From the NCBI GenBank assembly GCA_944385415.1, contig CALWXC010000005.1, positions 84,751-148,750 of the forward strand: a stretch of DNA of 64,000 nucleotides. The letters run 5' to 3'. Source of the stretch: an uncultured Oscillospiraceae bacterium (lineage in GTDB: Bacteria; Bacillota; Clostridia; Oscillospirales; Oscillospiraceae). The translations under genes and the position numbers were made by a program. Shown here piece by piece: positions 41,343-49,834 of the stretch; within the stretch, counting starts at the first letter, position 1, and every line of letters starts with the position of its first letter. The notes under the pieces were generated by a model, which was given only the letters and a program-made list of their open reading frames with translations, was not told where the DNA came from and did not search any database.

Positions 41343-42536
41343 ATGAGTATGAACGATACGCCCGCCGCGGAGCGGGTCCACATTGGATTTTTCGGACGGA
41401 GAAACGCCGGAAAATCCAGTCTGGTCAACGCCGTGACCGGTCAGCAGCTGTCGGTGGTGTCCGAGGTCAAGGGCACCACCACCGACCCGGTCCAGAAGGC
41501 CATGGAGCTGCTGCCCATGGGACCGGTGGTTATCATCGACACGCCGGGCTTTGACGACGAGGGCCAGCTGGGAGAACTGCGGGTCCAGCAGACAAAACGG
41601 ACGCTGAACCGGGTGGACTGCGCCGTCCTGGTGGTGGATGGTACAGTGGGAAAAACGGCAATCGATCAACAGATTGTTGCACTGCTTGTGGAGAAAAAAA
41701 TTCCCTATGTCGTAGCCTATAACAAGGCAGATTTGGGAGCCACGCCGGAGGATGACGGTTTGGCTGTCAGCGCCCTGACCGGCGACGGCGTGTGGGAGCT
41801 GAAAGAGCGGATTGCCCGATTGATTCCCACCGGAGAACGGACCGGAAAACTGGTGGGCGATTTGGTGCAGCCGGGAGAATTTCTGGTTCTGGTGGTCCCC
41901 ATCGATAAATCGGCCCCTAAGGGACGGCTGATTCTGCCCCAACAGCAGGTGATCCGGGACGCACTGGAGGCGGGAGCTATGCCGCTGGTGGTCCGGGAAA
42001 CGGAATACCCCACGGCATTGGAACGGCTGGGACAGCGGCCCGCCCTGGTGGTAACGGACTCTCAGGTGTTTGGCGTGGTGTCCAAGGCCACGCCGCCGGA
42101 ACTGCTTTTGACGTCCTTTTCCATTCTCATGGCCCGCTATAAGGGCTTTCTGGAGGATGCGGTCCGCGGCGCTGCCGCGCTGAACGATCTGCACGACGGC
42201 GACCGGATTTTGATTGCCGAGGGCTGTACCCATCACCGCCAGTGCGAGGATATCGGCACCGTCAAACTGCCCCGCTGGCTGCGGGAGTACAGCGGCGCGG
42301 ACCTGCAATTCGAGACCTGTTCCGGCCGGGAGTTTCCAGAAGACCTGTCGCCCTATCGGGTGGTGGTCCATTGCGGCGGCTGTATGCTCAACGGTCGGGA
42401 ACTGGACTACCGGAGAAAATGTGCCGCCGATGCCGGTGTACCTTTCACCAATTACGGCACGGCCATTGCCCAGGTCCACGGGATTCTGAAACGGTCTCTG
42501 GCGCCGTTTCCGGCCTTGGCCTCCCTGCTGCCATAA
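41343..42536 (+). CDS. hydF: [FeFe]-hydrogenase maturase HydF (GTPase scaffold)
   Basis: Scaffold GTPase that assembles the di-iron subcluster and delivers it to the hydrogenase, 397 residues. The GTPase domain has P-loop GRRNAGKS (18-25), switch region GTTTDP and DTPG. A dimerisation domain and a C-terminal [4Fe-4S]-binding domain follow, with EGCTHHRQCED and VVHCGGCMLN providing the Cys residues. It starts 8 bases after hydG. The catalytic hydrogenase gene hydA is not in this window. Confidence 0.95.
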   Translation: MSMNDTPAAERVHIGFFGRRNAGKSSLVNAVTGQQLSVVSEVKGTTTDPVQKAMELLPMGPVVIIDTPGFDDEGQLGELRVQQTKRTLNRVDCAVLVVDGTVGKTAIDQQIVALLVEKKIPYVVAYNKADLGATPEDDGLAVSALTGDGVWELKERIARLIPTGERTGKLVGDLVQPGEFLVLVVPIDKSAPKGRLILPQQQVIRDALEAGAMPLVVRETEYPTALERLGQRPALVVTDSQVFGVVSKATPPELLLTSFSILMARYKGFLEDAVRGAAALNDLHDGDRILIAEGCTHHRQCEDIGTVKLPRWLREYSGADLQFETCSGREFPEDLSPYRVVVHCGGCMLNGRELDYRRKCAADAGVPFTNYGTAIAQVHGILKRSLAPFPALASLLP

Positions 42537-42538
42537 CG

Positions 42539-42574
42539 CAAAACACCCGGCAGTCTCAGACTGCCGGGTGTTTT
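42539..42574. terminator. Bidirectional terminator between hydF and the spore protein gene
   Basis: AAAACACCCGGCAGTC pairs with GACTGCCGGGTGTTTT. A-run and T-run flank it, and it serves convergent genes. Confidence 0.9.
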
Positions 42575-42591
42575 GTGCGGTTGGGGAGGAA

Positions 42592-42786
42592 TTACTTCAT
42601 GTTGCGCTCGTATTCCTCGATCATCTTCTTGACCATCTGGCCGCCGACAGAGCCGGCCTCGCGGGAGGTCAGATGACCGTTGTAGCCCTGCTTCAGGTCG
42701 ACGCCGACCTCAGAGGCGGCCTCCATCTTGAACTTGTCCAGGGCCTCACGGGCTTCAGGAATAACAGCGTTGTTGTTGCTCTTCAT
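42592..42786 (-). CDS. Alpha/beta-type small acid-soluble spore protein
   Basis: DNA-coating protein made in the forespore, 64 residues. EAREALDKFKMEAASEVGV contains the E-I/V-A type germination protease site region, and GHLTSREAGSVGGQMVKKMI is the conserved DNA-binding C-terminal block. AAGGAGGAAC precedes the ATG. A possible sigma-G promoter (GCATA, 18-base spacer, AATGCTA, near 42838-42868 on the minus strand) is a weak match. This gene is good evidence that the organism forms endospores. Confidence 0.95.
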   Translation of the reverse strand: MKSNNNAVIPEAREALDKFKMEAASEVGVDLKQGYNGHLTSREAGSVGGQMVKKMIEEYERNMK

Positions 42787-42956
42787 AACAAAGTTCCTCC
42801 TTCATTTCTTTTGTCCTTTTGTCCATCGGACAGTCATAGCATTGCCAGCGGCTTGCACAGATATGCAGGGGAAATTTTGGACAATTTAACAGATACCGCA
42901 ACAAAAGAAGGAACGTCATTCTACCAGCTATCGCAACATAACATATCAATTCAAAA

Positions 42957-43520
42957 TCAAAATCTCAGGAGCCCGGCGGCCAGATTCAGCACACCGGCCA
43001 GGACCATGACGAGAATGGGATTCCAGCGGAACCGCTTCAGCAGCACCACGCATAGGGCAAAGAGGACCACCAGAACCCAGTTGGTACCGGCCAGGGTGAC
43101 AGCGGCGCCGGTGCCCCAAAAGGCTGTCAGCAAAATGGACACACCGGCGGCGGCAATCAGAGCCACCACGGCGGGCCGCAGACTGTGCAGCACACTTTGC
43201 AGCACTGACAGATTCCGATAGCGCAGATACAGCTTGGCCAGCACCGTCACCAGGATGCAGGCTGGCAGAATACACCCCAGTGTTGCCACCAACGCACCGG
43301 GCACACCGGCGATTTTCATGCCCACAAAGGTGGCGGAGTTAATGGCGATGGGTCCTGGCGTCATCTGGGAAATAGTGATGAGATTGGTGAATTCTTCCAT
43401 ATTCAGCCACTGGTGCAACGTCACCACCTGGCCCTGTATCAGCGGCATAGCCGCGTATCCGCCGCCGAAGCTGAACAGTCCGATCTGAATAAAGCTGAGA
43501 AACAGCTGCCAGTAGATCAT
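42957..43520 (-). CDS. Chromate-type transporter half, second subunit
   Basis: Half-size member of the CHR (chromate ion transporter) family, 187 residues. FSFGGGYAAMPLIQGQVV (about 16-33) and ISQMTPGPIAINSATFVG (about 50-67) are the family motifs, and about six membrane helices are expected. It pairs with the half encoded just upstream, overlapping by 4 bases. Such pairs form one transporter in Bacillus. Its natural substrate may be chromate, sulfate or another anion. Confidence 0.9.
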   Translation of the reverse strand: MIYWQLFLSFIQIGLFSFGGGYAAMPLIQGQVVTLHQWLNMEEFTNLITISQMTPGPIAINSATFVGMKIAGVPGALVATLGCILPACILVTVLAKLYLRYRNLSVLQSVLHSLRPAVVALIAAAGVSILLTAFWGTGAAVTLAGTNWVLVVLFALCVVLLKRFRWNPILVMVLAGVLNLAAGLLRF

Positions 43521-44083
43521 TTGGCTGCCCTCCGTTTCTCCAAAAGCGTGCGGACCACGCCCAGCACTCCGCAGATCAAAATGATATAGACCACGTTGAT
43601 CTCCAGAAAACAGGAGGCTACAAAGGAAGCAATCAGAATCACCGTGGAAACAGTGTCCCGTTCCTCCACCACGCCCCGGCCCATGTCCCAGGCCACGGAG
43701 GCAATGACCGCACCCACACCGGCCTGCATGCCCTCCAGAATCTTCTGGACCGCATAAAGCCCCTGGAACGTCTCATAACACAGGGACAGCAGGGAAATGA
43801 TGACAAAAGGCGGCAGCACCGTGCCCACAATGGCCACCAATGCCCCCAAGGGACCCGCCAGCTTGTAGCCGATGACAATGGCGCCGTTGACGGCAATGGC
43901 GCCGGGGGTGGACTGGGCGATGGCCACCAGATCCAGCATTTCCTCCTCCTCAATCCAATGGTAGTGGTCTACAAATTTTTGTTTCATGAGGGTGATGATG
44001 ACATAGCCGCCGCCAAAGGTAAAGGCGCTGAGATACAGTGTGGACAGGAACAGTTTCCGCAGCAGCCGCAATCGTTGATTCAT
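43517..44083 (-). CDS. Chromate-type transporter half, first subunit
   Basis: Partner half of the transporter, 188 residues. The motif FTFGGGYVIITLMKQKFVD is near residues 20-38 and IAQSTPGAIAVNGAIVIG near 55-72. I chose the ATG at 44083 (MNQRLRLLRK), preceded by a G-rich ribosome binding site that also forms part of an alternative ATG start at 44098. It is translated just before, and overlaps, the second half. Confidence 0.9.
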   Translation of the reverse strand: MNQRLRLLRKLFLSTLYLSAFTFGGGYVIITLMKQKFVDHYHWIEEEEMLDLVAIAQSTPGAIAVNGAIVIGYKLAGPLGALVAIVGTVLPPFVIISLLSLCYETFQGLYAVQKILEGMQAGVGAVIASVAWDMGRGVVEERDTVSTVILIASFVASCFLEINVVYIILICGVLGVVRTLLEKRRAAK

Positions 44084-44210
44084 AAGCGTGCCCCCCATTC
44101 AATCTGGCACCTATTATATGCAAAAACCGGAGCGGTGTAAAATGGCAGTATCTTATCAATTTCATAGGAAAAAGGTTATCATAACAACAGCGGGCCCAGT
44201 AGAAGCAGGG

Positions 44211-44239
44211 TTGAAACATTCGATAAAATCGGGTATAAT
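44211..44239 (+). promoter_or_regulatory. Strong promoter upstream of jetA
   Basis: TTGAAA (44211-44216), 17-base spacer, TATAAT (44234-44239). The expected start is near 44246, immediately before the terminator at 44255-44281. Confidence 0.8.
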
Positions 44240-44254
44240 GTCAGAAGTTCGCAG

Positions 44255-44281
44255 AAAAACCGGCTGCTACAGCCGGTTTTT
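44255..44281 (+). terminator. Terminator between the jet promoter and jetA
   Basis: AAAAACCGGCTG pairs perfectly with CAGCCGGTTTTT across a 3-base loop. It lies within 10-35 bases of the predicted start and no gene ends here on the plus strand, so it appears to attenuate the jetABC operon or to end a very short RNA. Confidence 0.8.
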
Positions 44282-44311
44282 CCATGTTTGACCATTTGGG
44301 AGGTGGAGTCG

Positions 44312-45691
44312 TTGCAGCTGTTTGAAGCCGTGCCGGAGGACCTGTTTTCCGTTCTGGCGTCGCCCAACCGGGCACTGTATGCCGAGGCGTTGGAGGTGCT
44401 GTATGAGACGTACCGGGATCATTTGAAAATTCCGGAACAGCTCTATTATTCCATTCTGCGCAATCGGATGGAACGGCAGCTGGCTGACGCCACCTTTGAC
44501 GGCGAGGACATCGACGAGGAGGAGCTGCGGGACATCTCCGGCAAGGCCCGGTTTCTCATCCGAAAGCTGTGCAGCCGCGGGTGGTTTGAAAAGGAACGGG
44601 GCAAGACGGAGCGGAGCTTCGAGGAATATCTGATTGTTCCCGGCTACAGCAGCCGTCTGCTGGAACTGCTCCACCAGCTGCGGGAGGACGCGCCCCAGCG
44701 GGGCTATTCCTATGTGTTTAGCACCTATTCGGCCCTGAAGGTGGCCCGGGAGGGGGACAGCGCCTATGAGAAAATGCTGGCCCTCTACAGCGCCTACGAC
44801 AACACCATGGCCCTGATTAAGGCATTGAAGTCCGTCTACCACAACATCAAGGGCTTTTTCCGCATGCAGATGGAAATGCAGGACGTCAATGATGTGCTGG
44901 CAGCCCACTTTGACGACTTCGGCCAGCGGGTTATGGAAGCGTACATCCGTCCTTTGAAAATCCGCGATTCCGTCCCCAAATACCGGGTGCCCATCCGGCA
45001 GATGCTCGGCCAGTGGCTGGAGGACGACGCCGTATTGGAAGCCATGGCCCAGGCGGCGTTCCAGGACCGGCGGGGCGACACGCTGGAAGCGTGCCGGGGA
45101 GATCTGCTGGAAAAACTGTACTGGATTCAGGAGCAGTATGAGCGCATGGAGAGCGACTATCTGGCGGAAATCGACCGGCAGGTGCGCCGCTACACCCGCG
45201 CCACTACCCAAAAGCTGGAGGCCCTCAGCAATCTGGACCGGAACCTGGGCGGCAATCTGCGTCTTTTGCTGGACGGTCTGGCCGCTGGAAAAGGACCGTC
45301 GGATCTGGGGTTTGCCCTCTACTGCCAGGAGAGCTTGACGGAGAAAAGCCTGTGGAAACGGAAACGGGTGCCGGTCCGGCCCCGGACCCATCCGGTGGAG
45401 ATGGAGGAGGAGCACGTCAGCGATGAGGCCAAGGCCCAGGCGGCGGAGCTGCTCCAATCGGCCTACAGCCGGGAAGCTGTGGAATCGTACATATTGGCGC
45501 GGATGGATGGAGCAACCGGCTGCACCAGCGATGATTTACCCCTCCAAAACGACCGGGAGTATGTGCTGAGCCTGCTGGCAGCTCTCCATGGCAGCGACCG
45601 GGACAGCGCCTATGAGGTGGAGCGGTTGGATGGCCAATTCGCCAAGAACGGATATACCCTGCCGCAGCTGCGGTTTGTGAGAAAGGAGTAA
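44312..45691 (+). CDS. jetA: JetA-like protein of an SMC (Wadjet/MksBEF-type) complex
   Basis: Kleisin-like subunit of a condensin-type complex, matching the DUF5716/JetA family, about 459 residues. The N-terminus LFEAVPEDLFSVLASPNR is typical of JetA, followed by a winged-helix region and long helices (about 200-330). I chose TTG at 44312 because GGGAGG (44298-44303) lies 8 bases upstream and this gives the family's usual N-terminus. The frame from 44288 crosses the ribosome binding site. It is the first of three genes (jetA-jetB-jetC). In Wadjet systems the complex recognises plasmids by loop extrusion, and a separate JetD cuts them; no JetD is present here. Confidence 0.85.
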   Translation: MQLFEAVPEDLFSVLASPNRALYAEALEVLYETYRDHLKIPEQLYYSILRNRMERQLADATFDGEDIDEEELRDISGKARFLIRKLCSRGWFEKERGKTERSFEEYLIVPGYSSRLLELLHQLREDAPQRGYSYVFSTYSALKVAREGDSAYEKMLALYSAYDNTMALIKALKSVYHNIKGFFRMQMEMQDVNDVLAAHFDDFGQRVMEAYIRPLKIRDSVPKYRVPIRQMLGQWLEDDAVLEAMAQAAFQDRRGDTLEACRGDLLEKLYWIQEQYERMESDYLAEIDRQVRRYTRATTQKLEALSNLDRNLGGNLRLLLDGLAAGKGPSDLGFALYCQESLTEKSLWKRKRVPVRPRTHPVEMEEEHVSDEAKAQAAELLQSAYSREAVESYILARMDGATGCTSDDLPLQNDREYVLSLLAALHGSDRDSAYEVERLDGQFAKNGYTLPQLRFVRKE

Positions 45692-45694
45692 GCC

Positions 45695-46363
45695 ATGGAC
45701 CTGCAAGCCATACAATCCCTGTCGGCCCGGGAACTGGAGCAATTTCAGACCGTGTGCAACCGGCTGCTCAGCAGCACCTATGTGGCCCGGACCCGGACGC
45801 TGCCCGATCGGGGCCGGTTCCAGGACCCGGACTATACCTTTTTGACCATCCACCATCAGCTGGTGGCCGATTATCTGGGCGTCATGGGCTGGCGGCTCCA
45901 CCAGGAGGAGGTCTACGGCTACTTCTATGTGGAGCACCCCGACGAGATCAACCGCTGTGTCCTGACGCAGGAGGAGACGGCCCTGCTGCTGGCATTGCGG
46001 CTCTATTATGAGGAGCACCGGGAGCAGGCCGGACTGGAACAGGATGTTCTGTGTACGGTCCGGGAGCTGCTGGACCTGGTAGTGACCGAATACGCGGTGC
46101 TGCCGGTACGGCCCAGCGTCCGGCTGGTGCGCCGGGCCATGAATCTGTTTGAGCACCACTGTGTCATTCAGCGGGTGGAGGGTACTTTCAGCCGCAACGA
46201 CTGTAAATTCACCATCCTGCCCACCATTTTAACGGTGGTGTCGCCGGAGCGGGTGGAGGCTGCCGTGGAGCAGCTGCAAAACGGCAGAGAGGAGGACCGG
46301 GATGAAGAAGCTGAAACGGATTCTGCTGATGAACTGGCTGTACTTCGGGAAACAGCTGATTGA
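45695..46363 (+). CDS. jetB: JetB-like protein (DUF4194)
   Basis: Accessory KITE-type subunit of the SMC complex, 222 residues, DUF4194/JetB family. It has two winged-helix domains, with LTIHHQLVADYLGVMGWRLHQEEVYGYFYV and CVLTQEETALLLALRLYYEE in the middle. The C-terminal tail is very acidic (EEDRDEEAETDSADE) and is encoded in the region that overlaps jetC by 62 bases. It starts 3 bases after the jetA stop. Confidence 0.85.
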   Translation: MDLQAIQSLSARELEQFQTVCNRLLSSTYVARTRTLPDRGRFQDPDYTFLTIHHQLVADYLGVMGWRLHQEEVYGYFYVEHPDEINRCVLTQEETALLLALRLYYEEHREQAGLEQDVLCTVRELLDLVVTEYAVLPVRPSVRLVRRAMNLFEHHCVIQRVEGTFSRNDCKFTILPTILTVVSPERVEAAVEQLQNGREEDRDEEAETDSADELAVLRETAD

Positions 46364-49300
46364 AGTCGATGATGTAAACTTTCTCACCGGCAAAAACGGC
46401 GCGGGCAAGTCCACCGTCATCGACGCCCTGCAAATTGTGCTGCTGGGCGAGACCAGCCCCCGGAACTTCAACAAGGCCGCCAACGACAGTTCCCAGCGGA
46501 CACTGGAGGGCTATCTCCGGGCGGATATGGACGACAGCAGCCCCAAATCCCGCCGGGGCAAGGATTTTTCGTCCTATATTGCCTGTGAATTTCACGACGA
46601 TCAGGCAGACGCGGATTTTGTGGCGGGCATCGTCTTCGACTGCCGCCACGACGGCACGGTCCGTCAGCAGTATTTCCTCTATGACGGTGTCATTCCCGAC
46701 CACTGTTATGTAGAGAACCGCCAGACCATGAGCATTCCGGCCCTGCGGGCGTGGCTCAAGAGCATGCCCGACAGCCACGGCCAGTTGTTTGACACCAACT
46801 GGCGGTATCGGGAGGAATTGCTGAGCAAGTGGAACGTCCACACCGATCAGGTGTGCCGGATGCTGAAAAAGGCCGTATCCTTCCGGCCCATCGTGGATAT
46901 CCGGCAGTTTATCACGGAAAATATCTGTGATATCCCCGAAAAGCCCGACATTGAAGCCATGCAGCAGACCATTCGGGACTATCAGCACCACGAACGGCTG
47001 GCCGAGCAGCAGGAGAAAAAGCTGGAAGCCCTGGACGGCATCGGACGGCAGTACCAGCGGTGGCTGGAAGCCTCTGAGGAACTGCGGCAGGTGCGGTTTC
47101 TGAGTCTGTGGGCCGAGCGGGAGCAGCAGGACCAGCAGCTGGAGCAGCTGCGCCAGGAAGAGGCGTCCTGCCGCCGGGACCTGGAGGAATCGGCCCAGCG
47201 GTGCCGGGAGCTGGAAGCGTCCATTGCAGACCGGGAGCAGCGGAAAAGCACCTTGCAGGCCCAGCGGGAGAAAAGCGACATCTACCGGGAGCAGCACCGG
47301 CTCCAGGCCGAGCAGCGGCGGCTCCAGCAGGAGCGCCGCCGTCTGAGCCGGGACATTGATGCGGCGCTGGAGGAGATTCAAAAGGAAGCGGCCCAGCTGA
47401 CAGACCTGTGCCGCCGGATGAACCAGTGGCCGGACCTGGAGGCCGTCTCCGCCCTGCGGCAGCAGGCGGAGGAAGTGGAGCGGGCCTGCGCCCCGCTGCT
47501 GGAAAACGCGGCGTCTCTGCTGACCGGTTCTTTGGAACCGCTGGAGCAGGCCCAGGCGGCCTGTGCCGAATTTTCCCACCGGTTGCAGCAGGCGGCCTAC
47601 AGTCTGTCGGCGTCGGCCCGGCAGAGCCAGACCACCCGGCGGGAGACGGAACAGACATTGGCCCTGCTGCAAAAGAACGTCAAGGACTATCCGGCGGGGC
47701 TGCTGCAATTGAAACAGCAGATGACCGACGGGCTGCAAGGCAGCCACCCCGGCGCGACGGTGGAAATTCTGGCCGATGTGCTGGAAATTGCCGACGGGGA
47801 GGAAGCGTGGCGCGGCGCTGTGGAGGGCTTTCTCAATACCCAGAAGTTCTACCTGCTGGTGGAACCGGAAGTGTACGACGACGCATTAGCCCTGTATGAC
47901 GGTATCAAGGGCAACGGCCGTCAGACCTACGGTCTGGTGGATGTGGGCCAAATCCGCCAGCGGGAGCAGACCGACGCCCAGGAGGGGAGTCTGGCCCGGA
48001 AGGTGGAGACCGACAGCGACCTGGCCAGAAGCTATATCAATTACCTGCTGGGCCGCGTCATCTGCTGTGAGACGGTGTCGGAGCTGCGGGAGCACCGGGC
48101 GGCCATCACCGCCGACGGCATGGTGTATCAGGGCTATGTGGCCCGCCCCATCCCGCGGCAGCGGATGGAGGACGCCTTCCTGGGCCGCAAGGCTGTGGCG
48201 CTGCGGATGGAAAAGCTGCGGGCGGAACTGCGCCGCCAGGAGGAGGCCGTGGAGCGCCTGCGGCCGGTGGAACAGCTGTTGGAGGACCAGCGGAAGCGGG
48301 AGGTCCTGTTCACCGCCCGATTCTGCCAGGAGATGGCCCAGCGGCAGGCCGACGCCGCCCGCCGGGACGAGTTGGACGGCCAATTACAGCAAATCGACGC
48401 CCAGTTGGAGGGGCTGGATTTGCTGTGGCTGGAGGACCTGGACCGGGAGATGGCACAGCTGGATGGTGAAATTGTGCAGCTGCGGAAAACCCTCCGGGAA
48501 GAGGACCGCAACGGCGGATTGCTGACCAACCGGCTCCAGCAGCTGACGGAGGAAAAGCTGCCTCAGACGCGGCAGCTGTTGGCGGAGACAGAACGGACCA
48601 TCGAGGGCCGCTATCCGGCGGAGGACCGGGAAGCCGTGGGGCTGCCCCGGTATCGGGAGGCGTTGCAGCGGCTGAAAAAGCCCGCCGCCATTCTGCGGCA
48701 GCTGCGGGACCAAGCTCCGGAGACGGAAGCCCACGCCGCCCAGCAGTGGGAACAGCTGCTGCGGCTGCGGCGGGAGTACGTCCAGCAGTACCGGCCCTGT
48801 CCCTTTGCCGTGGACGCGGCCCACAACGACGAATTTGAAGCCGAACGGCAGCTGTTGGCCGACAGCGCCTTGCCCCAGTACCGGGAGAAAATCCGCAAGG
48901 CGCGGGAAAGCGCTCTGGAACAGTTCCAGAACGATTTTCTCGCTAAACTGAAATCCAGCATCGATCAGGTCCAGGAACAGGTGCGCAATCTGAACCGGGC
49001 TTTGGAGCGGGCTCAGTTCGGAACAGACCGTTACCGGTTTCTTGTGGAGCGCAATCCCGATTACGGAGACTATTATGATATGATACTGTCGCCGGAGCTG
49101 ATGGAAGGGGAGGGGGGACTGTTTGCCCTGCCGTTCCAACAGAAATACGGGCCGCTGATTGAGGACTTGTTCTCCCGGATTGCCGGGTCCGACGATACGG
49201 AGCACAACGCCCGACAGCAGAGCGAGCTCCAGCAGAATATTGAACGGTATACGGATTTCCGGACGTACCTCCGGTTTGACCTGGAGACCACCGACGGCAA

Positions 49301-49655
49301 CGGCAACCGTCAGCTGTTGTCCAAGACGCTGAATACCAAGTCCGGCGGTGAGACCCAGACGCCGTTTTATATCGCCGTGCTGGCTTCCTTTGCCCAGCTG
49401 TACCGGGTCAATGACCCGTCGGGCCTGGGCAATACGGTGCGGCTGGTGATCTTTGACGAAGCGTTTAACAAAATGGACAGTGAGCGCATTGTGGAGAGCA
49501 TTCGCTTGCTGCGGAAAATGCACTTGCAGGCTATCATCTGTACGCCGCCGGATAAGCTGCCGGATATTATGCCGGAAGCTGACCGGACGCTGCTGGTGTG
49601 CAAAGATAAATACCGGATGCAGATTCTGCCCTACAGTAAAGAACGGGCAGAATAA
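46302..49655 (+). CDS. jetC: JetC-like SMC/MukB-type ATPase
   Basis: The SMC-type motor, 1117 residues. Walker A is FLTGKNGAGKSTVIDALQ (residues 28-45), followed by long coiled-coil arms (about 210-480 and 640-960) around a hinge near 490-620. The ABC signature is KSGGETQTPFYIA (about 1012-1024) and Walker B LVIFDEAFNKMDS (about 1049-1061) keeps the catalytic Glu. GAGGAGG precedes the ATG at 46302, inside jetB. The ATPase appears intact. The family also includes MukB and MksB, which organise chromosomes. Without JetD the complex could do that instead of plasmid defence. Confidence 0.88.
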   Translation: MKKLKRILLMNWLYFGKQLIEVDDVNFLTGKNGAGKSTVIDALQIVLLGETSPRNFNKAANDSSQRTLEGYLRADMDDSSPKSRRGKDFSSYIACEFHDDQADADFVAGIVFDCRHDGTVRQQYFLYDGVIPDHCYVENRQTMSIPALRAWLKSMPDSHGQLFDTNWRYREELLSKWNVHTDQVCRMLKKAVSFRPIVDIRQFITENICDIPEKPDIEAMQQTIRDYQHHERLAEQQEKKLEALDGIGRQYQRWLEASEELRQVRFLSLWAEREQQDQQLEQLRQEEASCRRDLEESAQRCRELEASIADREQRKSTLQAQREKSDIYREQHRLQAEQRRLQQERRRLSRDIDAALEEIQKEAAQLTDLCRRMNQWPDLEAVSALRQQAEEVERACAPLLENAASLLTGSLEPLEQAQAACAEFSHRLQQAAYSLSASARQSQTTRRETEQTLALLQKNVKDYPAGLLQLKQQMTDGLQGSHPGATVEILADVLEIADGEEAWRGAVEGFLNTQKFYLLVEPEVYDDALALYDGIKGNGRQTYGLVDVGQIRQREQTDAQEGSLARKVETDSDLARSYINYLLGRVICCETVSELREHRAAITADGMVYQGYVARPIPRQRMEDAFLGRKAVALRMEKLRAELRRQEEAVERLRPVEQLLEDQRKREVLFTARFCQEMAQRQADAARRDELDGQLQQIDAQLEGLDLLWLEDLDREMAQLDGEIVQLRKTLREEDRNGGLLTNRLQQLTEEKLPQTRQLLAETERTIEGRYPAEDREAVGLPRYREALQRLKKPAAILRQLRDQAPETEAHAAQQWEQLLRLRREYVQQYRPCPFAVDAAHNDEFEAERQLLADSALPQYREKIRKARESALEQFQNDFLAKLKSSIDQVQEQVRNLNRALERAQFGTDRYRFLVERNPDYGDYYDMILSPELMEGEGGLFALPFQQKYGPLIEDLFSRIAGSDDTEHNARQQSELQQNIERYTDFRTYLRFDLETTDGNGNRQLLSKTLNTKSGGETQTPFYIAVLASFAQLYRVNDPSGLGNTVRLVIFDEAFNKMDSERIVESIRLLRKMHLQAIICTPPDKLPDIMPEADRTLLVCKDKYRMQILPYSKERAE

Positions 49656-49660
49656 AGACC

Positions 49661-49692
49661 GCCCCCGCCGTACCATGTGGCACGACGGGGGC
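49661..49692 (+). terminator. Weak hairpin after jetC
   Basis: GCCCCCGCCGT pairs with ACGACGGGGGC with one mismatch. There is no T-run, so termination is uncertain. It is the last feature before the repeat at 49744. Confidence 0.4.
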
Positions 49693-49743
49693 ATATTGTC
49701 ATTCTGCGGCATAAGACCTTATGGTTTCACAGCACAAAGCCAT

Positions 49744-49826
49744 AAAAGTTTACTCGATTTTTTCAAAAATCGCGGGGTCCAGGGGCAGAGCCTCTGGTCG
49801 CGCCTCGCAAGGCGCGAAATCCCTGG
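49744..49826 (+). repeat. Dispersed structured intergenic repeat, copy C (half length)
   Basis: Shares the AAAAGTTTACTCG start, the CGATTTTTTC hairpin, the CCAGGGGC/GCCTCTGG hairpin and the CGCGCC/GGCGCG stem with copies A and B, but lacks the second half. It lies between jetC and the convergent VWA gene. Confidence 0.75.
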
Positions 49827-49834
49827 ACAGCTGC

